Source of the DNA: Saccoglossus kowalevskii
Taxonomy: Eukaryota > Hemichordata > Enteropneusta > Harrimaniidae
DNA length: 29,940 nucleotides
NCBI RefSeq assembly: GCF_000003605.2
Contig: NW_003109380.1
Location: forward strand, 1 to 29,940
Direction of reading: 5' to 3'
Shown here piece after piece: positions 10,861-23,357 of the stretch. A program made the translations under genes and the position numbers. Positions within the stretch are counted from its first letter, which is position 1; the number at the start of each line of letters is the position of its first letter. The notes below the pieces were generated by a model. It saw only the letters and a list, made by a program, of their open reading frames with translations, was not told the DNA's origin and searched no databases.

Positions 10861-11761
10861 TCATTCATTCAAGGGGATTGGTGGAACACTAAGTCTATGA
10901 CTTATTCATTCAAGGGGGTTGGTGGAACACACAGTCTATGACTCATTCATTCAAAGGGGTTGGTGGAACACACAGTCAATGACTCATTCATTCAAGGGAG
11001 TTGGTGGAACCCACAGTCAATGACTCATTAATTCAAGGTAGTTGGTGGAACACACAGTCCATGACTAATTCATTCAAGGAGCTTGGTAGAACACACAATC
11101 TATAACTCATTCTTTCATGGGGTTTGATGGAACACACAGTCTATGACTCATTCATTCAAAGGGGTTGGTGGAACACGCAGTCTATGACTCATTCATTCAA
11201 GGGGGTTGGTGGAACACTAAGTCTATGACTTATTCATTCAAGGCGGTTGGTGGAACACACAGTCTATGACTCATTCATTCAAGGGGGTTGGTTGAACACA
11301 CAGTCAATGACTCATTCATTCAAGGGAGTTGGTGGAACCCACAGTCAATTACTCATTCATTCAAGGGGTTTGGTGGAACACACAGTCTATGACTAATTCA
11401 TTCAAGGGAGTTGGTGGAACACACAGGCTATGACTTATTCATTAAAGGGGTTTGGTGGAACACACAGTCTCTGACTCATTCATTCAAAGGGGTTGGTGGA
11501 TGACACAGTCTATGACTCATTCATTCAAGGGGGTTGATGGAGCACACAGTCTAAGACTCATTCATTCTAGCGGTTTGGTGGAACACGCAGTCTATGACTC
11601 ATTCATTCAAGGGGTTTGGTGGAACACACAGTCTATGACTCATTTATTCAAAGGGGTTGGTGAAACACACAGTCTATGACTCATTCATTCAAAGGGGTTG
11701 GTGGAACACGCAGTCTATGACTCATTCATTCAAGGGGATTGGTGGAACACACAGTCTATGA
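10861..11761. repeat. Transition segment resembling the starts of two larger blocks
   Basis: Bases 11150-11640 match 6650-7140 at a shift of 4500 bp. From 11329 the units also follow the order of units 1-10 of the 1107-bp block (11452 corresponds to 319), including GTCTCTGACTC and GGAGCACAC. The left part (11031-11110) has the marker run AAGGTAGTTGG, AAGGAGCTTGGTAGAAC and TTTCATGGGGTTTGATGG, which recurs at 13080, 14466 and 21877. The segment is a patchwork of known cassettes with no new sequence. Confidence 0.8.
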
Positions 11762-13154
11762 CTCATTCTTTCATGGGGTTTGATGGAACACACAGTCTAT
11801 GACTCATTCATTCAAAGGGGTTGGTGGAACACGCAGTCTATGACTCATTCATTCAAGGGGGTTGGTGGAACACTAAGTCTATGACTTATTCATTCAAGGT
11901 GGTTGGTGGAACACACAGTCTATGACTTATTCATTCAAGGGGGTTGGTTGAACACACAGTCAATGACTCATTCATTCAAGGGAGTTGGTGGAACCCACAG
12001 TCAATTACTCATTCATTCAAGGGCTTTGGTGGAACACACAGTCTATGACTAATTCATTCAAGGGAGTTGGTGGAACACACAGGCTATGACTTATTCATTA
12101 AAGGGGTTTGGTGGAACACACAGTCTATGACTCATTCATTCAAAGGGGTTGGTGGATGACACAGTCTATGACTCATTCATTCAAGGGGGTTGATGGAACA
12201 CACAGTCTATGACTCATTCATTCAAGGGGTTTGGTGGAACACACAGTCTATGACTCATTTATTCAAAGAGGTTGGTGAAACACACAGTCTATGACTCATT
12301 CATTCAAAGGGGTTGGTGGAACACGCAGTCTATGACTCATTCATTCAAGGGGATTGGTGGAACACACAGTCTATGACTCATTCATTCAAAGGGGTTGGTG
12401 GAACACACAGTCAGTGACTCATTCATTCAAGGGAGTTGGTGGAACCCACAGTCAATGACTCATTCATTCAAGGGGTTTGGTGGAACACACAGTCCATGAC
12501 TAATTCATTCAAGGGGGTTGGTGGAACACACAGGCTATGACTTATTCATTAAAGGGATTTGCAGGAACACACAGTCTATGACTCATTCATTCAAAGGGGT
12601 TGGAGGAAGACACAGTCTATGACTCATTCATTCAAGGGGGTTGATGGAACACACAGTCTATGCCTAATTCATTCAAGGGGCTTGGTGGAACACACAATCT
12701 ATAACTCATTCTTTCAAGGGGGTTGATGGAACACACAGTCTATAACTCATTCATTCAAGGGGGTTGATGGAACACACAGACTAAGACTCATTCATTCTAG
12801 CGGTTTGGTGGAACACGCAGTCTATGACTCATTCATTCAAGGAGTTTGGTGGAACACACAGTCTATGACTCATTTATTCAAAGAGGTTGGTGAAACACAC
12901 AGTCTATGACTCATTAATTCAAGGGGGTTGGTGGAAAACACAGTCCATGACGCATTCATTCAAGTGGTTGGTGGAACACCCAGTCTATGGCTAATTCATT
13001 CAAGGGGGTTGGTTAAACACAGAGTCAATGACTCATTCATTCAAGGGAGTTGGTGGAACCCACAGTCAATGACTCATTAATTCAAGGTAGTTGGTGGAAC
13101 ACACAGTCCATGACTAATTCATTCAAGGAGCTTGGTAGAACACACAATCTATAA
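11762..13154. repeat. 34-unit higher-order repeat, copy A (about 1.39 kb)
   Basis: The block opens with TTCTTTCATGGGGTTTGATGG and repeats from about 13155 at a shift of 1393 bp (AAGGTGG at 11896 and 13289), that is 34 units less one base. Thirty-four is twice the 17-unit period seen elsewhere. Markers in order are AAGGTGG, GGGCTTTGG (12021), GGATGACAC, CTCATTTATTC, GTCAGTGACTC, ATTTGCAGGAAC (12557), CAGTCTATGCCTAATTC (12653), CACAGACTAAG and AAGTGGTTGG. Part of it is copied at 16192-16637, 21497 onward and 29280-29940. Confidence 0.88.
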
Positions 13155-14540
13155 CTCATTCTTTCATGGGGTTTGATGGAACACACAGTCTATGACTCAT
13201 TCATTCAAAGGGGTTGGTGGAACACGCAGTCTATGACTCATTCATTCAAGGGGGTTGGTGGAACACTAAGTCTATGACTTATTCATTCAAGGTGGTTGGT
13301 GGAACACACAGTCTATGACTTATTCATTCAAGGGGGTTGGTTGAACACACAGTCAATGACTCATTCATTCAAGGGAGTTGGTGGAACCCACAGTCAATTA
13401 CTCATTCATTCAAGGGCTTTGGTGGAACACACAGTCTATGACTAATTCATTCAAGGGAGTTGGTGGAACACACAGGCTATGACTTATTCATTAAAGGGGT
13501 TTGGTGGAACACACAGTCTATGACTCATTCATTCAAAGGGGTTGGTGGATGACACAGTCTATGACTCATTCATTCAAGGGGGTTGATGGAACACACAGTC
13601 AATGACTCATTCATTCAAGGGGTTTGGTGGAACACACAGTCTATGACTCATTTATTCAAAGAGGTTGGTGAAACACACAGTCTATGACTCATTCATTCAA
13701 AGGGGTTGGTGGAACACGCAGTCTATGACTCATTCATTCAAGGGGATTGGTGGAACACACAGTCTATGACTCATTCATTCAAAGGGGTTGGTGGAACACA
13801 CAGTCAGTGACTCATTCATTCAAAGGAGTTGGTGGAACCCACAGTCAATGACTCATTCATTCAAGGGGTTTGGTGGACACACAGTCCATGACTAATTCAT
13901 TCAAGGGGTTGGTGAACACACAGGCTATGATTATTCATTAAAGGATTTGCAGGAACACACAGTCTATGACTCATTCATTCAAAGGGGTTGGAGGAAGACA
14001 CAGTTATGACTCATTCATTCAAGGGGGTTGATGGAACACACAGTCTATGCCTAATTCATTCAAGGGGCTTGGTGGAACACACAATCTATAACTCATTCTT
14101 TCAAGGGGGTTGATGGAACACACAGTCTATAACTCATTCATTCAAGGGGGTGATGGAACACACAGATTAAGACTCATTCATTCTAGCGGTTTGGTGGAAC
14201 ACGCAGTCTATGACTCATTCATTCAAGGAGTTTGGTGGAACACACAGTCTATGACTCATTTATTCAAAGAGGTTGGTGAAACACACAGTCTATGACTCAT
14301 TAATTCAAGGGGGTTGGTGGAAAACACAGTCCATGACGCATTCATTCAAGTGGTTGGTGGAACACCCAGTCTATGGCTAATTCATTCAAGGGGGTTGGTT
14401 AAACACAGAGTCAATGACTCATTCATTCAAGGGAGTTGGTGGAACCCACAGTCAATGACTCATTAATTCAAGGTAGTTGGTGGAACACACAGTCCATGAC
14501 TAATTCATTCAAGGAGCTTGGTAGAACACACAATCTATAA
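13155..14540. repeat. 34-unit higher-order repeat, copy B with indel damage
   Basis: This is the tandem copy of 11762-13154. The next block begins at a shift of 1386 bp (AAGGTAG at 13084 and 14470), eight bases short of 34 x 41. One base is the normal 40-bp unit near 14310; the other seven are single-base deletions clustered at 13871-14151. Another difference is CAGTCAATGACTC near 13600 where copy A has CAGTCTATGACTC. A partial third repeat starts near 14541 and leaves the pattern near 14700. Confidence 0.87.
13871..14168. other. Cluster of seven single-base deletions
   Basis: Compared with 12479-12780, this stretch has seven 1-bp losses: one A near 13876 (GGTGGACACAC), one G near 13905 (AAGGGGTTGG), one G near 13914 (GGTGAACAC), one C near 13931 (ATGATTATTC), one G near 13943 (AAAGGATTTG), one C near 14005 (CAGTTATGAC) and one T near 14151 (GGGGGTGATGG). 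There is also a C-to-T change at 14167. Elsewhere long copies run for hundreds of bases without an indel. The pattern resembles unpolished long-read consensus, though real decay cannot be excluded. Confidence 0.85.
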
Positions 14541-14699
14541 CTCATTCTTTCATGGGGTTTGATGGAACACACAGTCTATGACTCATTCATTCAAAGGGGT
14601 TGGTGGAACACGCAGTCTATGACTCATTCATTCAAGGGGGTTGGTGGAACACTAAGTCTATGACTTATTCATTCAAGGTGGTTGGTGGAACACACAGTC

Positions 14700-16170
14700 T
14701 ATGACTCATTCATTCAAGGGGGTTGGTTGAACACACAGTCAATGACTCATTCATTCAAGGGAGTTGGTGGAACCCACAGTCAATTACTCATTCATTCAAG
14801 GGGTTTGGTGGAACACACAGTCTATGACTAATTCATTCAAGGGAGTTGGTGGAACACACAGGCTATGACTTATTCATTAAAGGGGTTTGGTGGAACACAC
14901 AGTCTATGACTCATTCATTCAAAGGGGTTGGTGGATGACACAGTCTATGACTCATTCATTCAAGGGGGTTGATGGAGCACACAGTCTAACACTCATTCAT
15001 TCTAGCGGTTTGGTGGAACACGCAGTCTATGACTCATTCATTCAAGGGGTTTGGTGGAACACACAGTCTATGACTCATTTATTCAAAGGGGTTGGTGAAA
15101 CACACAGTCTATGACTCATTCATTCAAAGGGGTTGGTGGAACACGCAGTCTATGACTCATTCATTCAAGGGGATTGGTGGAACACACAGTCTATGACTCA
15201 TTCATTCAAAGGGGTTGGTGGAACACACAGTCAGTGACTCATTCATTCAAGGGAGTTGGTGGAACCCACAGTCAATGACTCATTCATTCAAGGGGTTTGG
15301 TGGAACACTAAGTCTATGACTTATTCATTCAAGGGGGTTGGTGGAACACACAGTCTATGACTCATTCATTCAAGGGGGTTGGTGGAACACACAGTCAATG
15401 ACTCATTCATTCAAGGGGGTTGGTGGAACCCACAGTCAATGACTTATACATTCATGGGGTTTGGTGGAACACACAGTCCATGACTCATTCATTCAAGGGG
15501 GTTGGTGGAACACACAGGCAATGACTTATTCATTAAAGGGGTTTAGTGGAACACACGGTCTATAACTCATTCTTTCAAGGGGGTTGATGGAACACACAGT
15601 CTATAACGCATTCATTCAAGGGGGTTGATGAAACACACAGTCTAAGACTCATTCATTCTAGTGGTTTGGTGGAACACGCAGTCTATGACTCATTCATTCA
15701 AGGAGTTTGGTGGAACACACAGTCAATGACTCATTCATTCAAGGGAGTTGGTGGAACCCACAGTCAATGACTCATTCATTCAAGAGGTTTGGTGGAACAC
15801 ACAGTCCATGACTAATTCATTCAAGGGCGTTGGTGGAACACACAGGCTATGACTTATTCATTAAAGGGATTTGGTGGAACACACATTCTATGACTCATTC
15901 ATTCAAAGGGGTTGGTGGAAGACACAGTCTATGACTCATTAATTCAAGGGGGTTGGTGGAAAACACAGTCCATGACGCATTCATTCAAGGGGTTGTTGGA
16001 ACACGCAGTCTATGGCTAATTTATTCAAGGGGGTTGGTGGAACACACAGTCAGTGACTCATTCATTCAAGGGAGTTGGTGGAACCCACAGTCTATGACTC
16101 ATTCATTCAAGGGGGTTGATGGAACACACAGTCTAAGACTCATTCATTCTAGCGGTTTGGTGGAACACGC
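14700..16170. repeat. Long-range copy of 1240-2750
   Basis: The stretch follows 1240-2750 at a shift of 13461 bp, changing to 13420 bp after a clean 41-bp loss near 15560. It includes the 1107-bp block order from unit 1 (14764) onward, with TCTAACACTC at 14987 replacing TCTAAGACTC and GTCAGTGACTC replacing GTCAGTGACCC. It ends in the shared rare marker ACACGCCGTCTATG (16167). The two copies are about 13.4 kb apart in direct orientation. Confidence 0.87.
15541..15590. other. Clean one-unit deletion junction
   Basis: The sequence goes from TTTAGTGGAACACACGGTC straight to TATAACTCATTCTTTC. At 2081-2165 one extra unit (GACTAATTC ... GGGGCTTGG ... ACACAATC) lies between these two points, exactly 41 bp. 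The loss keeps unit register. Confidence 0.85.
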
Positions 16171-16191
16171 CGTCTATGACTCATTCATTCA

Positions 16192-16637
16192 AGGGGTTTG
16201 GTGGAACACACAGTCTATGACTCATTTATTCAAAGAGGTTGGTGAAACACACAGTCTATGACTCATTCATTCAAAGGGGTTGGTGGAACACGCAGTCTAT
16301 GACTCATTCATTCAAGGGGATTGGTGGAACACACAGTCTATGACTCATTCATTCAAAGGGGTTGGTGGAACACACAGTCAGTGACTCATTCATTCAAGGG
16401 AGTTGGTGGAACCCACAGTCAATGACTCATTCATTCAAGGGGTTTGGTGGAACACACAGTCCATGACTAATTCATTCAAGGGGGTTGGTGGAACACACAG
16501 GCTATGACTTATTCATTAAAGGGATTTGGAGGAACACACAGTCTATGACTCATTCATTCAAAGGGGTTGGAGGAAGACACAGTCTATGACTCATTCATTC
16601 AAGGGGGTTGATGGAACACACAGTCTAAGACTCATTC
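16192..16637. repeat. Copy of 12215-12660
   Basis: The match to 12215-12660 has a shift of 3977 bp, exactly 97 units (AAAGAGG at 12255 and 16232). One base separates the ATTTGGAGGAAC here (16524) from ATTTGCAGGAAC there. Similarity stops where this copy has CTAAGACTC with TCTAGCGG and the other CTATGCCTAATTC. Confidence 0.85.
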
Positions 16638-17200
16638 ATTCTAGCGGTTTGGTGGAACACGCAGTCTATGACTCATTCATTCAAGGGGTTTGGTGGAACA
16701 CACAGTCTATGACTCATTTAGTCAACGAGGTTGGTGAAACACACAGTCTATGACTCATTAATTCAAGGGGGTTGGTGGAAAACACAGTCCATGACGCATT
16801 CATTCAAGGGGTTGGTGGAACACGCAGTCTATGACTAATTCATTCAAGGGGGTTGGTTGAACACACAGTCTATGACTCATTCATTCAAAGGTGTTGGTGG
16901 AACACGCAGTCTATGACTCATTCGTTCAAGGGGATTGGTGGAACACTAAGTCTATGACTTATTCATTCAAGGGGGTTGGTGGAACACACAGTCTATGACT
17001 CATTCATTCAAGGGGGGTTGGTGGAACACTCAGTCAATGACTCATTCATTCAAGGGGGTTGGTGGAACCCACAGTCAATGACTTATACATTCATGGGGTT
17101 TGGTGGAACACACAGTCCATGACTCATTCATTCAAGGGGGTTGGTGGAACACACAGGCTATGACTTATTCATTAAAGGGGTTTAGTGGAACACACGGTCT
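16526..17200. repeat. Block shared with 19065-19738
   Basis: The block matches 19065-19738 at a shift of 2539 bp, becoming 2538 bp after 17011, where this copy has six G (AAGGGGGGTTGG) and the other five. Shared rare markers are TTTAGTCAACGAGG (16718 and 19257) and CATTCGTTCAAGG (16920 and 19459). CATTCGTTCAAGG also occurs at 26859. Confidence 0.85.
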
Positions 17201-18800
17201 ATGACTAATTCATTCAAGGGGCTTGGTGGAACACACAATCTATAACTCATTCTTTCAAGGGGGTTGATGGAACACACAGTCTATAACGCATTCATTCAAG
17301 GGGGTTGATGAAACACACAGTCTAAGACTCATTCATTCTAGTGGTTTGGTGGAACACGCAGTCTATGACTCATTCATTCAAGGAGTTTGGTGGAACACAC
17401 AGTCAATGACTCATTCATTCAAGGGAGTTGGTGGAACCCACAGTCAATGACTCATTCATTCAAGAGGTTTGGTGGAACACACAGTCCATGACTAATTCAT
17501 TCAAGGGCGTTGGTGGAACACACAGGCTATGACTTATTCATTAAAGGGATTTGGTGGAACACACATTCTATGACTCATTCATTCAAAGGGGTTGGTGGAA
17601 GACACAGTCTATGACTCATTCATTCAAGGGGGTTGATGGAACACACAGTCTAAGACTCATTCATTCTAGCGGTTTGGTGGAACACGCAGTCTATGACTCA
17701 TTCATTCAAGGGGTTTGGTGGAACACACAGTCTATGACTCATTTATTCAAAGAGGTTGGTAAAACACACAGTCTATGACTCATTAATTCAAGGGGGTTGG
17801 TGGAAAACACAGTCCATGACGCATTCATTCAAGGGGTTGGTGGAACACGCAGTCTATGGCTAATTCATTCAAGGGGGTTGGTGGAACACACAGTCAATGA
17901 CTCATTCATTCAAGGGGGTTGGTAGAACACACAGTCAATGACTCATTCATTCAAGGGGGTTGGTGGAACCCACAGTCAATGACTTATACATTCATGGGGT
18001 TTGGTGGAACACACAGTCCATGACTCATTCATTCAAGGGGGTTGGTGGAACACACAGGCTATGACTTATTCATTAAAGGGGTTTAGTGGAACACACGGTC
18101 TATGACTAATTCATTCAAGGGGCTTGGTGGAACACACAATCTATAACTCATTCTTTCAAGGGGGTTGATGGAACACACAGTCTATAACGCATTCATTCAA
18201 GGGGTTGGTGAAACACACAGTCTAAGACTCATTCATTCTAGTGGTTTGGTGGAACACGCAGTCTATGACTCATTCATTCAAGGAGTTTGGTGGAACACAC
18301 AGTCAATGACTCATTCATTCAAGGGAGTTGGTGGAACCCACAGTCAATGACTCATTCATTCAAGAGGTTTGGTGGAACACACAGTCCATGACTAATTCAT
18401 TCAAGGGCGTTGGTGGAACACACAGGCTATGACTTATTCATTAAAGGGATTTGGTGGAACACACATTCTATGACTCATTCATTCAAAGGGGTTGGTGGAA
18501 GACACAGTCTATGACTCATTCATTCAAGGGGGTTGATGGAACACACAGTCTAAGACTCATTCATTCTAGCGGTTTGGTGGAACACGCGGTCTATGACTCA
18601 TTCATTCAAGGGGTTTGGTGGAACACACAGTCTATGACTCATTTATTCAAAGAGGTTGGTAAAACACACAGTCTATGACTCATTAATTCAAGGGGGTTGG
18701 TGGAAAACACAGTCCATGACGCATTCATTCAAGGGGTTGGTGGAACACGCAGTCTATGGCTAATTCATTCAAGGGGGTTGGTGGAACACACAGTCTATGA
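17000..18800. repeat. 22-unit (about 900-bp) tandem duplication
   Basis: Copy 1 (about 17000-17899) and copy 2 (about 17900-18800) align at a shift of 901 bp, becoming 900 bp after GGGGGTTGATGAAAC (17300) is replaced by GGGGTTGGTGAAAC (18199). Both contain the cassette with TTATACATTCATGG, CATTAAAGGGGTTTAG, TTCTTTCAAGG, TCTAGTGG, ACACATTCTATG and GGAAGACAC. Copy 2 carries a private ACACGCGGTCTATG at 18584, also seen at 20876, which links it to the 20642 block. Confidence 0.88.
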
Positions 18801-19032
18801 CTCATTCATTCAAGGGGTTTGGTGGAACACACAGTCTATGACTCATTTATTCAAAGAGGTTGGTGAAACACACAGTCTATGACTCATTCATTCAAAGGGG
18901 TTGGTGGAACACGCAGTCTATGACTCATTCATTCAAGGGGATTGGTGGAACACACAGTCTATTACTCATTCATTCAAAGGGGTTGGTGGAACACACAGTC
19001 AGTGACTCATTCATTCAAGGGAGTTGGTGGAA
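18350..19032. repeat. Block shared with 20642-21324
   Basis: The match has a shift of 2292 bp (56 units less 4 bases) and shares the private marker ACACGCGGTCTATG. A difference is TCTATTACTC at 18958 against TCTATGACTC at 21250. Similarity ends where this copy has GGTGGAACACACAGGC and the other GGTGGAACCCACAGTC. Confidence 0.85.
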
Positions 19033-19738
19033 CACACAGGCTATGACTTATTCATTAAAGGGATTTGCAGGAACACACAGTCTATGACTCATTCATTCAA
19101 AGGGGTTGGAGGAAGACACAGTCTATGACTCATTCATTCAAGGGGGTTGATGGAACACACAGTCTAAGACTCGTTCATTCTAGCGGTTTGGTGGAACACG
19201 CAGTCTATGACTCATTCATTCAAGGGGTTTGGTGGAACACACAGTCTATGACTCATTTAGTCAACGAGGTTGGTGAAACACACAGTCTATGACTCATTAA
19301 TTCAAGGGGGTTGGTGGAAAACACAGTCCATGACGCATTCATTCAAGGGGTTGGTGGAACACGCAGTCTATGACTAATTCATTCAAGGGGGTTGGTTGAA
19401 CACACAGTCTATGTCTCATTCATTCAAAGGGGTTGGTGGAACACGCAGTCTATGACTCATTCGTTCAAGGGGATTGGTGGAACACTAAGTCTATGACTTA
19501 TTCATTCAAGGGGGTTGGTGGAACACACAGTCTATGACTCATTCATTCAAGGGGGTTGGTGGAACACACAGTCAATGACTCATTCATTCAAGGGGGTTGG
19601 TGGAACCCACAGTCAATGACTTATACATTCATGGGGTTTGGTGGAACACACAGTCCATGACTCATTCATTCAAGGGGGTTGGTGGAACACACAGGCAATG
19701 ACTTATTCATTAAAGGGGTTTAGTGGAACACACGGTCT

Positions 19739-20004
19739 ATAACTCATTCATTCAAGGGGGTTGATGGAACACACAGTCTAAGACTCATTCATTCTAGCGG
19801 TTTGGTGGAACACGCAGTCTATGACTCATTCATTCAAGGGGGTTGGTGGAACACGCAGTCTATGACTCATTCATTCAAGGAGTTTGGTGGAACACACAGT
19901 CAATGACTCATTCATTCAAGGGGTTTGGTGGAACACACAGTCAATGACTCATTCATTCAAAGGGGTTGGTGGAACACACAGTCCATGACTAATTCATTCA
20001 AGGG
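19739..20004. repeat. Short mosaic stretch of ordinary units
   Basis: After TTTAGTGGAACACACGGTC the sequence passes to TATAACTCATTCATTC, then CTAAGACTC with TCTAGCGG, and then several near-consensus units with alternating CACGCAG and CACACAG. It joins pieces of known cassettes, and I found no single long match in the window. No gene or non-repeat sequence is present. Confidence 0.7.
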
Positions 20005-21120
20005 GGTTGGTGGAACACACAGGCTATGACTTATTCATTAAAGGGATTTGGTGGAACACACATTCTATGACTCATTCATTCAAAGGGGTTGGTGGAAGAC
20101 ACAGTCTATGACTCATTCATTCAAGGGGGTTGATGGAACACACAGTCTAAGACTCATTCATTCTAGCGGTTTGGTGGAACACGCAGTCTATGACTCATTC
20201 ATTCAAGGGGTTTGGTGGAACACACAGTCTATGACTCATTTATTCAAAGAGGTTGGTAAAACACACAGTCTATGACTCATTAATTCAAGGGGGTTGGTGG
20301 AAAACACAGTCCATGACGCATTCATTCAAGGGGTTGGTGGAACACGCAGTCTATGGCTAATTCATTCAAGGGGGTTGGTGGAACACACAGTCTATGACTC
20401 ATTCATTCAAGGGGTTTGGTGGAACAAACAGTCTATAACTCATTCTTTCAAGGGGGTTGATGGAACACACAGTCTATAACGCATTCATTCAAGGGGTTGA
20501 TGAAACACACAGTCTAAGACTCATTCATTCAAGGGGATTGGTGGAACACACAGTCTATGACTCATTCATTCAAGGGGGTTGGTTGAACACACAGTCTATG
20601 ACTCATTCATTCAAAGGGGTTGGTGGAACCCACAGTCAATGACTCATTCATTCAAGAGGTTTGGTGGAACACACAGTCCATGACTAATTCATTCAAGGGC
20701 GTTGGTGGAACACACAGGCTATGACTTATTCATTAAAGGGATTTGGTGGAACACACATTCTATGACTCATTCATTCAAAGGGGTTGGTGGAAGACACAGT
20801 CTATGACTCATTCATTCAAGGGGGTTGATGGAACACACAGTCTAAGACTCATTCATTCTAGCGGTTTGGTGGAACACGCGGTCTATGACTCATTCATTCA
20901 AGGGGTTTGGTGGAACACACAGTCTATGACTCATTTATTCAAAGAGGTTGGTAAAACACACAGTCTATGACTCATTAATTCAAGGGGGTTGGTGGAAAAC
21001 ACAGTCCATGACGCATTCATTCAAGGGGTTGGTGGAACACGCAGTCTATGGCTAATTCATTCAAGGGGGTTGGTGGAACACACAGTCTATGACTCATTCA
21101 TTCAAGGGGTTTGGTGGAAC
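20005..21120. repeat. 695-bp tandem duplication
   Basis: Bases 20005-20428 match 20700-21123 at a shift of 695 bp (17 units less 2), with the ACACATTCTATG, GGAAGACAC, TCTAGCGG, CTCATTTATTC and GGAAAACAC markers in both. The second copy has ACACGCGGTCTATG where the first has ACACGCAGTCTATG, so the second copy was made from, or converted by, the 18350 block. Confidence 0.85.
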
Positions 21121-21496
21121 ACACAGTCTATGACTCATTTATTCAAAGAGGTTGGTGAAACACACAGTCTATGACTCATTCATTCAAAGGGGTTGGTGGA
21201 ACACGCAGTCTATGACTCATTCATTCAAGGGGATTGGTGGAACACACAGTCTATGACTCATTCATTCAAAGGGGTTGGTGGAACACACAGTCAGTGACTC
21301 ATTCATTCAAGGGAGTTGGTGGAACCCACAGTCAATGACTCATTCATTCAAGGGGTTTGGTGGAACACACAGTCCATGACTCATTCATTCAAGGGGGTTG
21401 GTGGAACACACAGGCTATGACTCATTCATTAAAGGGTTTAGTGGAACACACAGTCTATGACTAATTCATTCAAGGGGCTTGGTGGAACACACAATC

Positions 21497-22420
21497 TATA
21501 ACTCATTCTTTCAAGGGGGTTGATGGAACACACAGTCTATAACTCATTCATTCAAGGGGGTTGATGGAACACACAGACTAAGACTCATTCATTCTAGCGG
21601 TTTGGTGGAACACGCAGTCTATGACTCATTCATTCAAGGAGTTTGGTGGAACACACAGTCTATGACTCATTTATTCAAAGAGGTTGGTGAAACACACAGT
21701 CTATGACTCATTAATTCAAGGGGGTTGGTGGAAAACACAGTCCATGACGCATTCATTCAAGTGGTTGGTGGAACACCCAGTCTATGGCTAATTCATTCAA
21801 GGGGGTTGGTTAGACACAGAGTCAATGACTCATTCATTCAAGGGAGTTGGTGGAACCCACAGTCAATGACTCATTAATTCAAGGTAGTTGGTGGAACACA
21901 CAGTCCATGACTAATTCATTCAAGGAGCTTGGTAGAACACACAATCTATAACTCATTCTTTCATGGGGTTTGATGGAACACACAGTCTATGACTCATTCA
22001 TTCAAAGGGGTTGGTGGAACACGCAGTCTATGACTCATTCATTCAAGGGGGTTGGTGGAACACTAAGTCTATGACTTATTCATTCAAGGTGGTTGGTGGA
22101 ACACACAGTCTATGACTTATTCATTCAAGGGGGTTGGTTGAACACACAGTCAATGACTCATTCATTCAAGGGAGTTGGTGGAACCCACAGTCAATTACTC
22201 ATTCATTCAAGGGCTTTGGTGGAACACACAGTCTATGACTAATTCATTCAAGGGAGTTGGTGGAACACACAGGCTATGACTTATTCATTAAAGGGGTTTG
22301 GTGGAACACACAGTCTATGACTCATTCATTCAAAGGGGTTGGTGGATGACACAGTCTATGACTCATTCATTCAAGGGGGTTGATGGAACACACAGTCTAT
22401 GACTCATTCATTCAAGGGGT
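21497..22420. repeat. Long-range copy of 12700-13623
   Basis: The match is at a shift of 8797 bp (AAGGTAG at 13084 and 21881). It crosses the junction between copies A and B of the 1.39-kb block, so the copy was made after that tandem pair existed or served as its source. Differences include TTAGACACAGAG at 21809 against TTAAACACAGAG. The stretch 21340-21496 resembles 10300-10450. Confidence 0.86.
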
Positions 22421-22619
22421 TTGGTGGAACACACAGTCTATGACTCATTCATTCAAAGAGGTTGGTGAAACACACAGTCTATGACTCATTAATTCAAGGG
22501 AGTTGGTGGAACACACAGTCCATGACTAATTCATTCAAGGAGCTTGGTAGAACACACAATCTATAACTCATTCTTTCATGGGGTTTGATGGAACACACAG
22601 TCTATGACTCATTCATTCA

Positions 22620-23357
22620 AAGGGGTTGGTGGAACACGCAGTCTATGACTCATTCATTCAAGGGGGTTGGTGGAACACACAGTCTATGACTCATTCATTC
22701 AAGGGGGTTGGTTGAACACACAGTCAATGACTCATTCATTCAAGGGAGTTGGTGGAACCCACAGTCAATTACTCATTCATTCAAGGGGTTTGGTGGAACA
22801 CACAGTCTATGACTAATTCATTCAAGGGAGTTGGTGGAACACACAGGCTATGACTTATTCATTAAAGGGGTTTGGTGGAACACACAGTCTATGACTCATT
22901 CATTCAAAGGGGTTGGTGGATGACACAGTCTATGACTCATTCATTCAAGGGGGTTGATGGAACACACAGTCTAAGACTCATTCATTCTAGCGGTTTGGTG
23001 GAACACGCACTCTATGACTCATTCATTCAAGGGGTTTGGTGGAACACACAGTCTATGACTCATTTATTCAAAGAGGTTGGTAAACACACAGTCTATGACT
23101 CATTCATTCAAAGGGGTTGGTGGAACACGCAGTCTATGACTCATTCATTCAAGGCGATTGGTGGAACACTAAGTCTATGACTTATTCATTCAAGGGGGTT
23201 GGTGGAACACACAGTCTATGACTCATTCATTCAAGGGGGTTGGTGGAACACACAGTCAATGACTCATTCATTCAAGGGGGTTGGTGGAACCCACAGTCAA
23301 TGACTTATACATTCATGGGGTTTGGTGGAACACACAGTCCATGACTCATTCTTTCAA
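22620..23357. repeat. Long-range copy of 3386-4123
   Basis: The match is at a shift of 19234 bp and includes ACACGCACTCTATG (3772 and 23006), the shortened TTGGTAAACACAC unit and the deletion junction TCCATGACTCATTCTTTC. It ends at about 23358, where the sequence switches to GATGAAACACAC. The shared deletion junction shows descent from the 2855-6660 copy rather than its sister, or the reverse. Confidence 0.87.
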
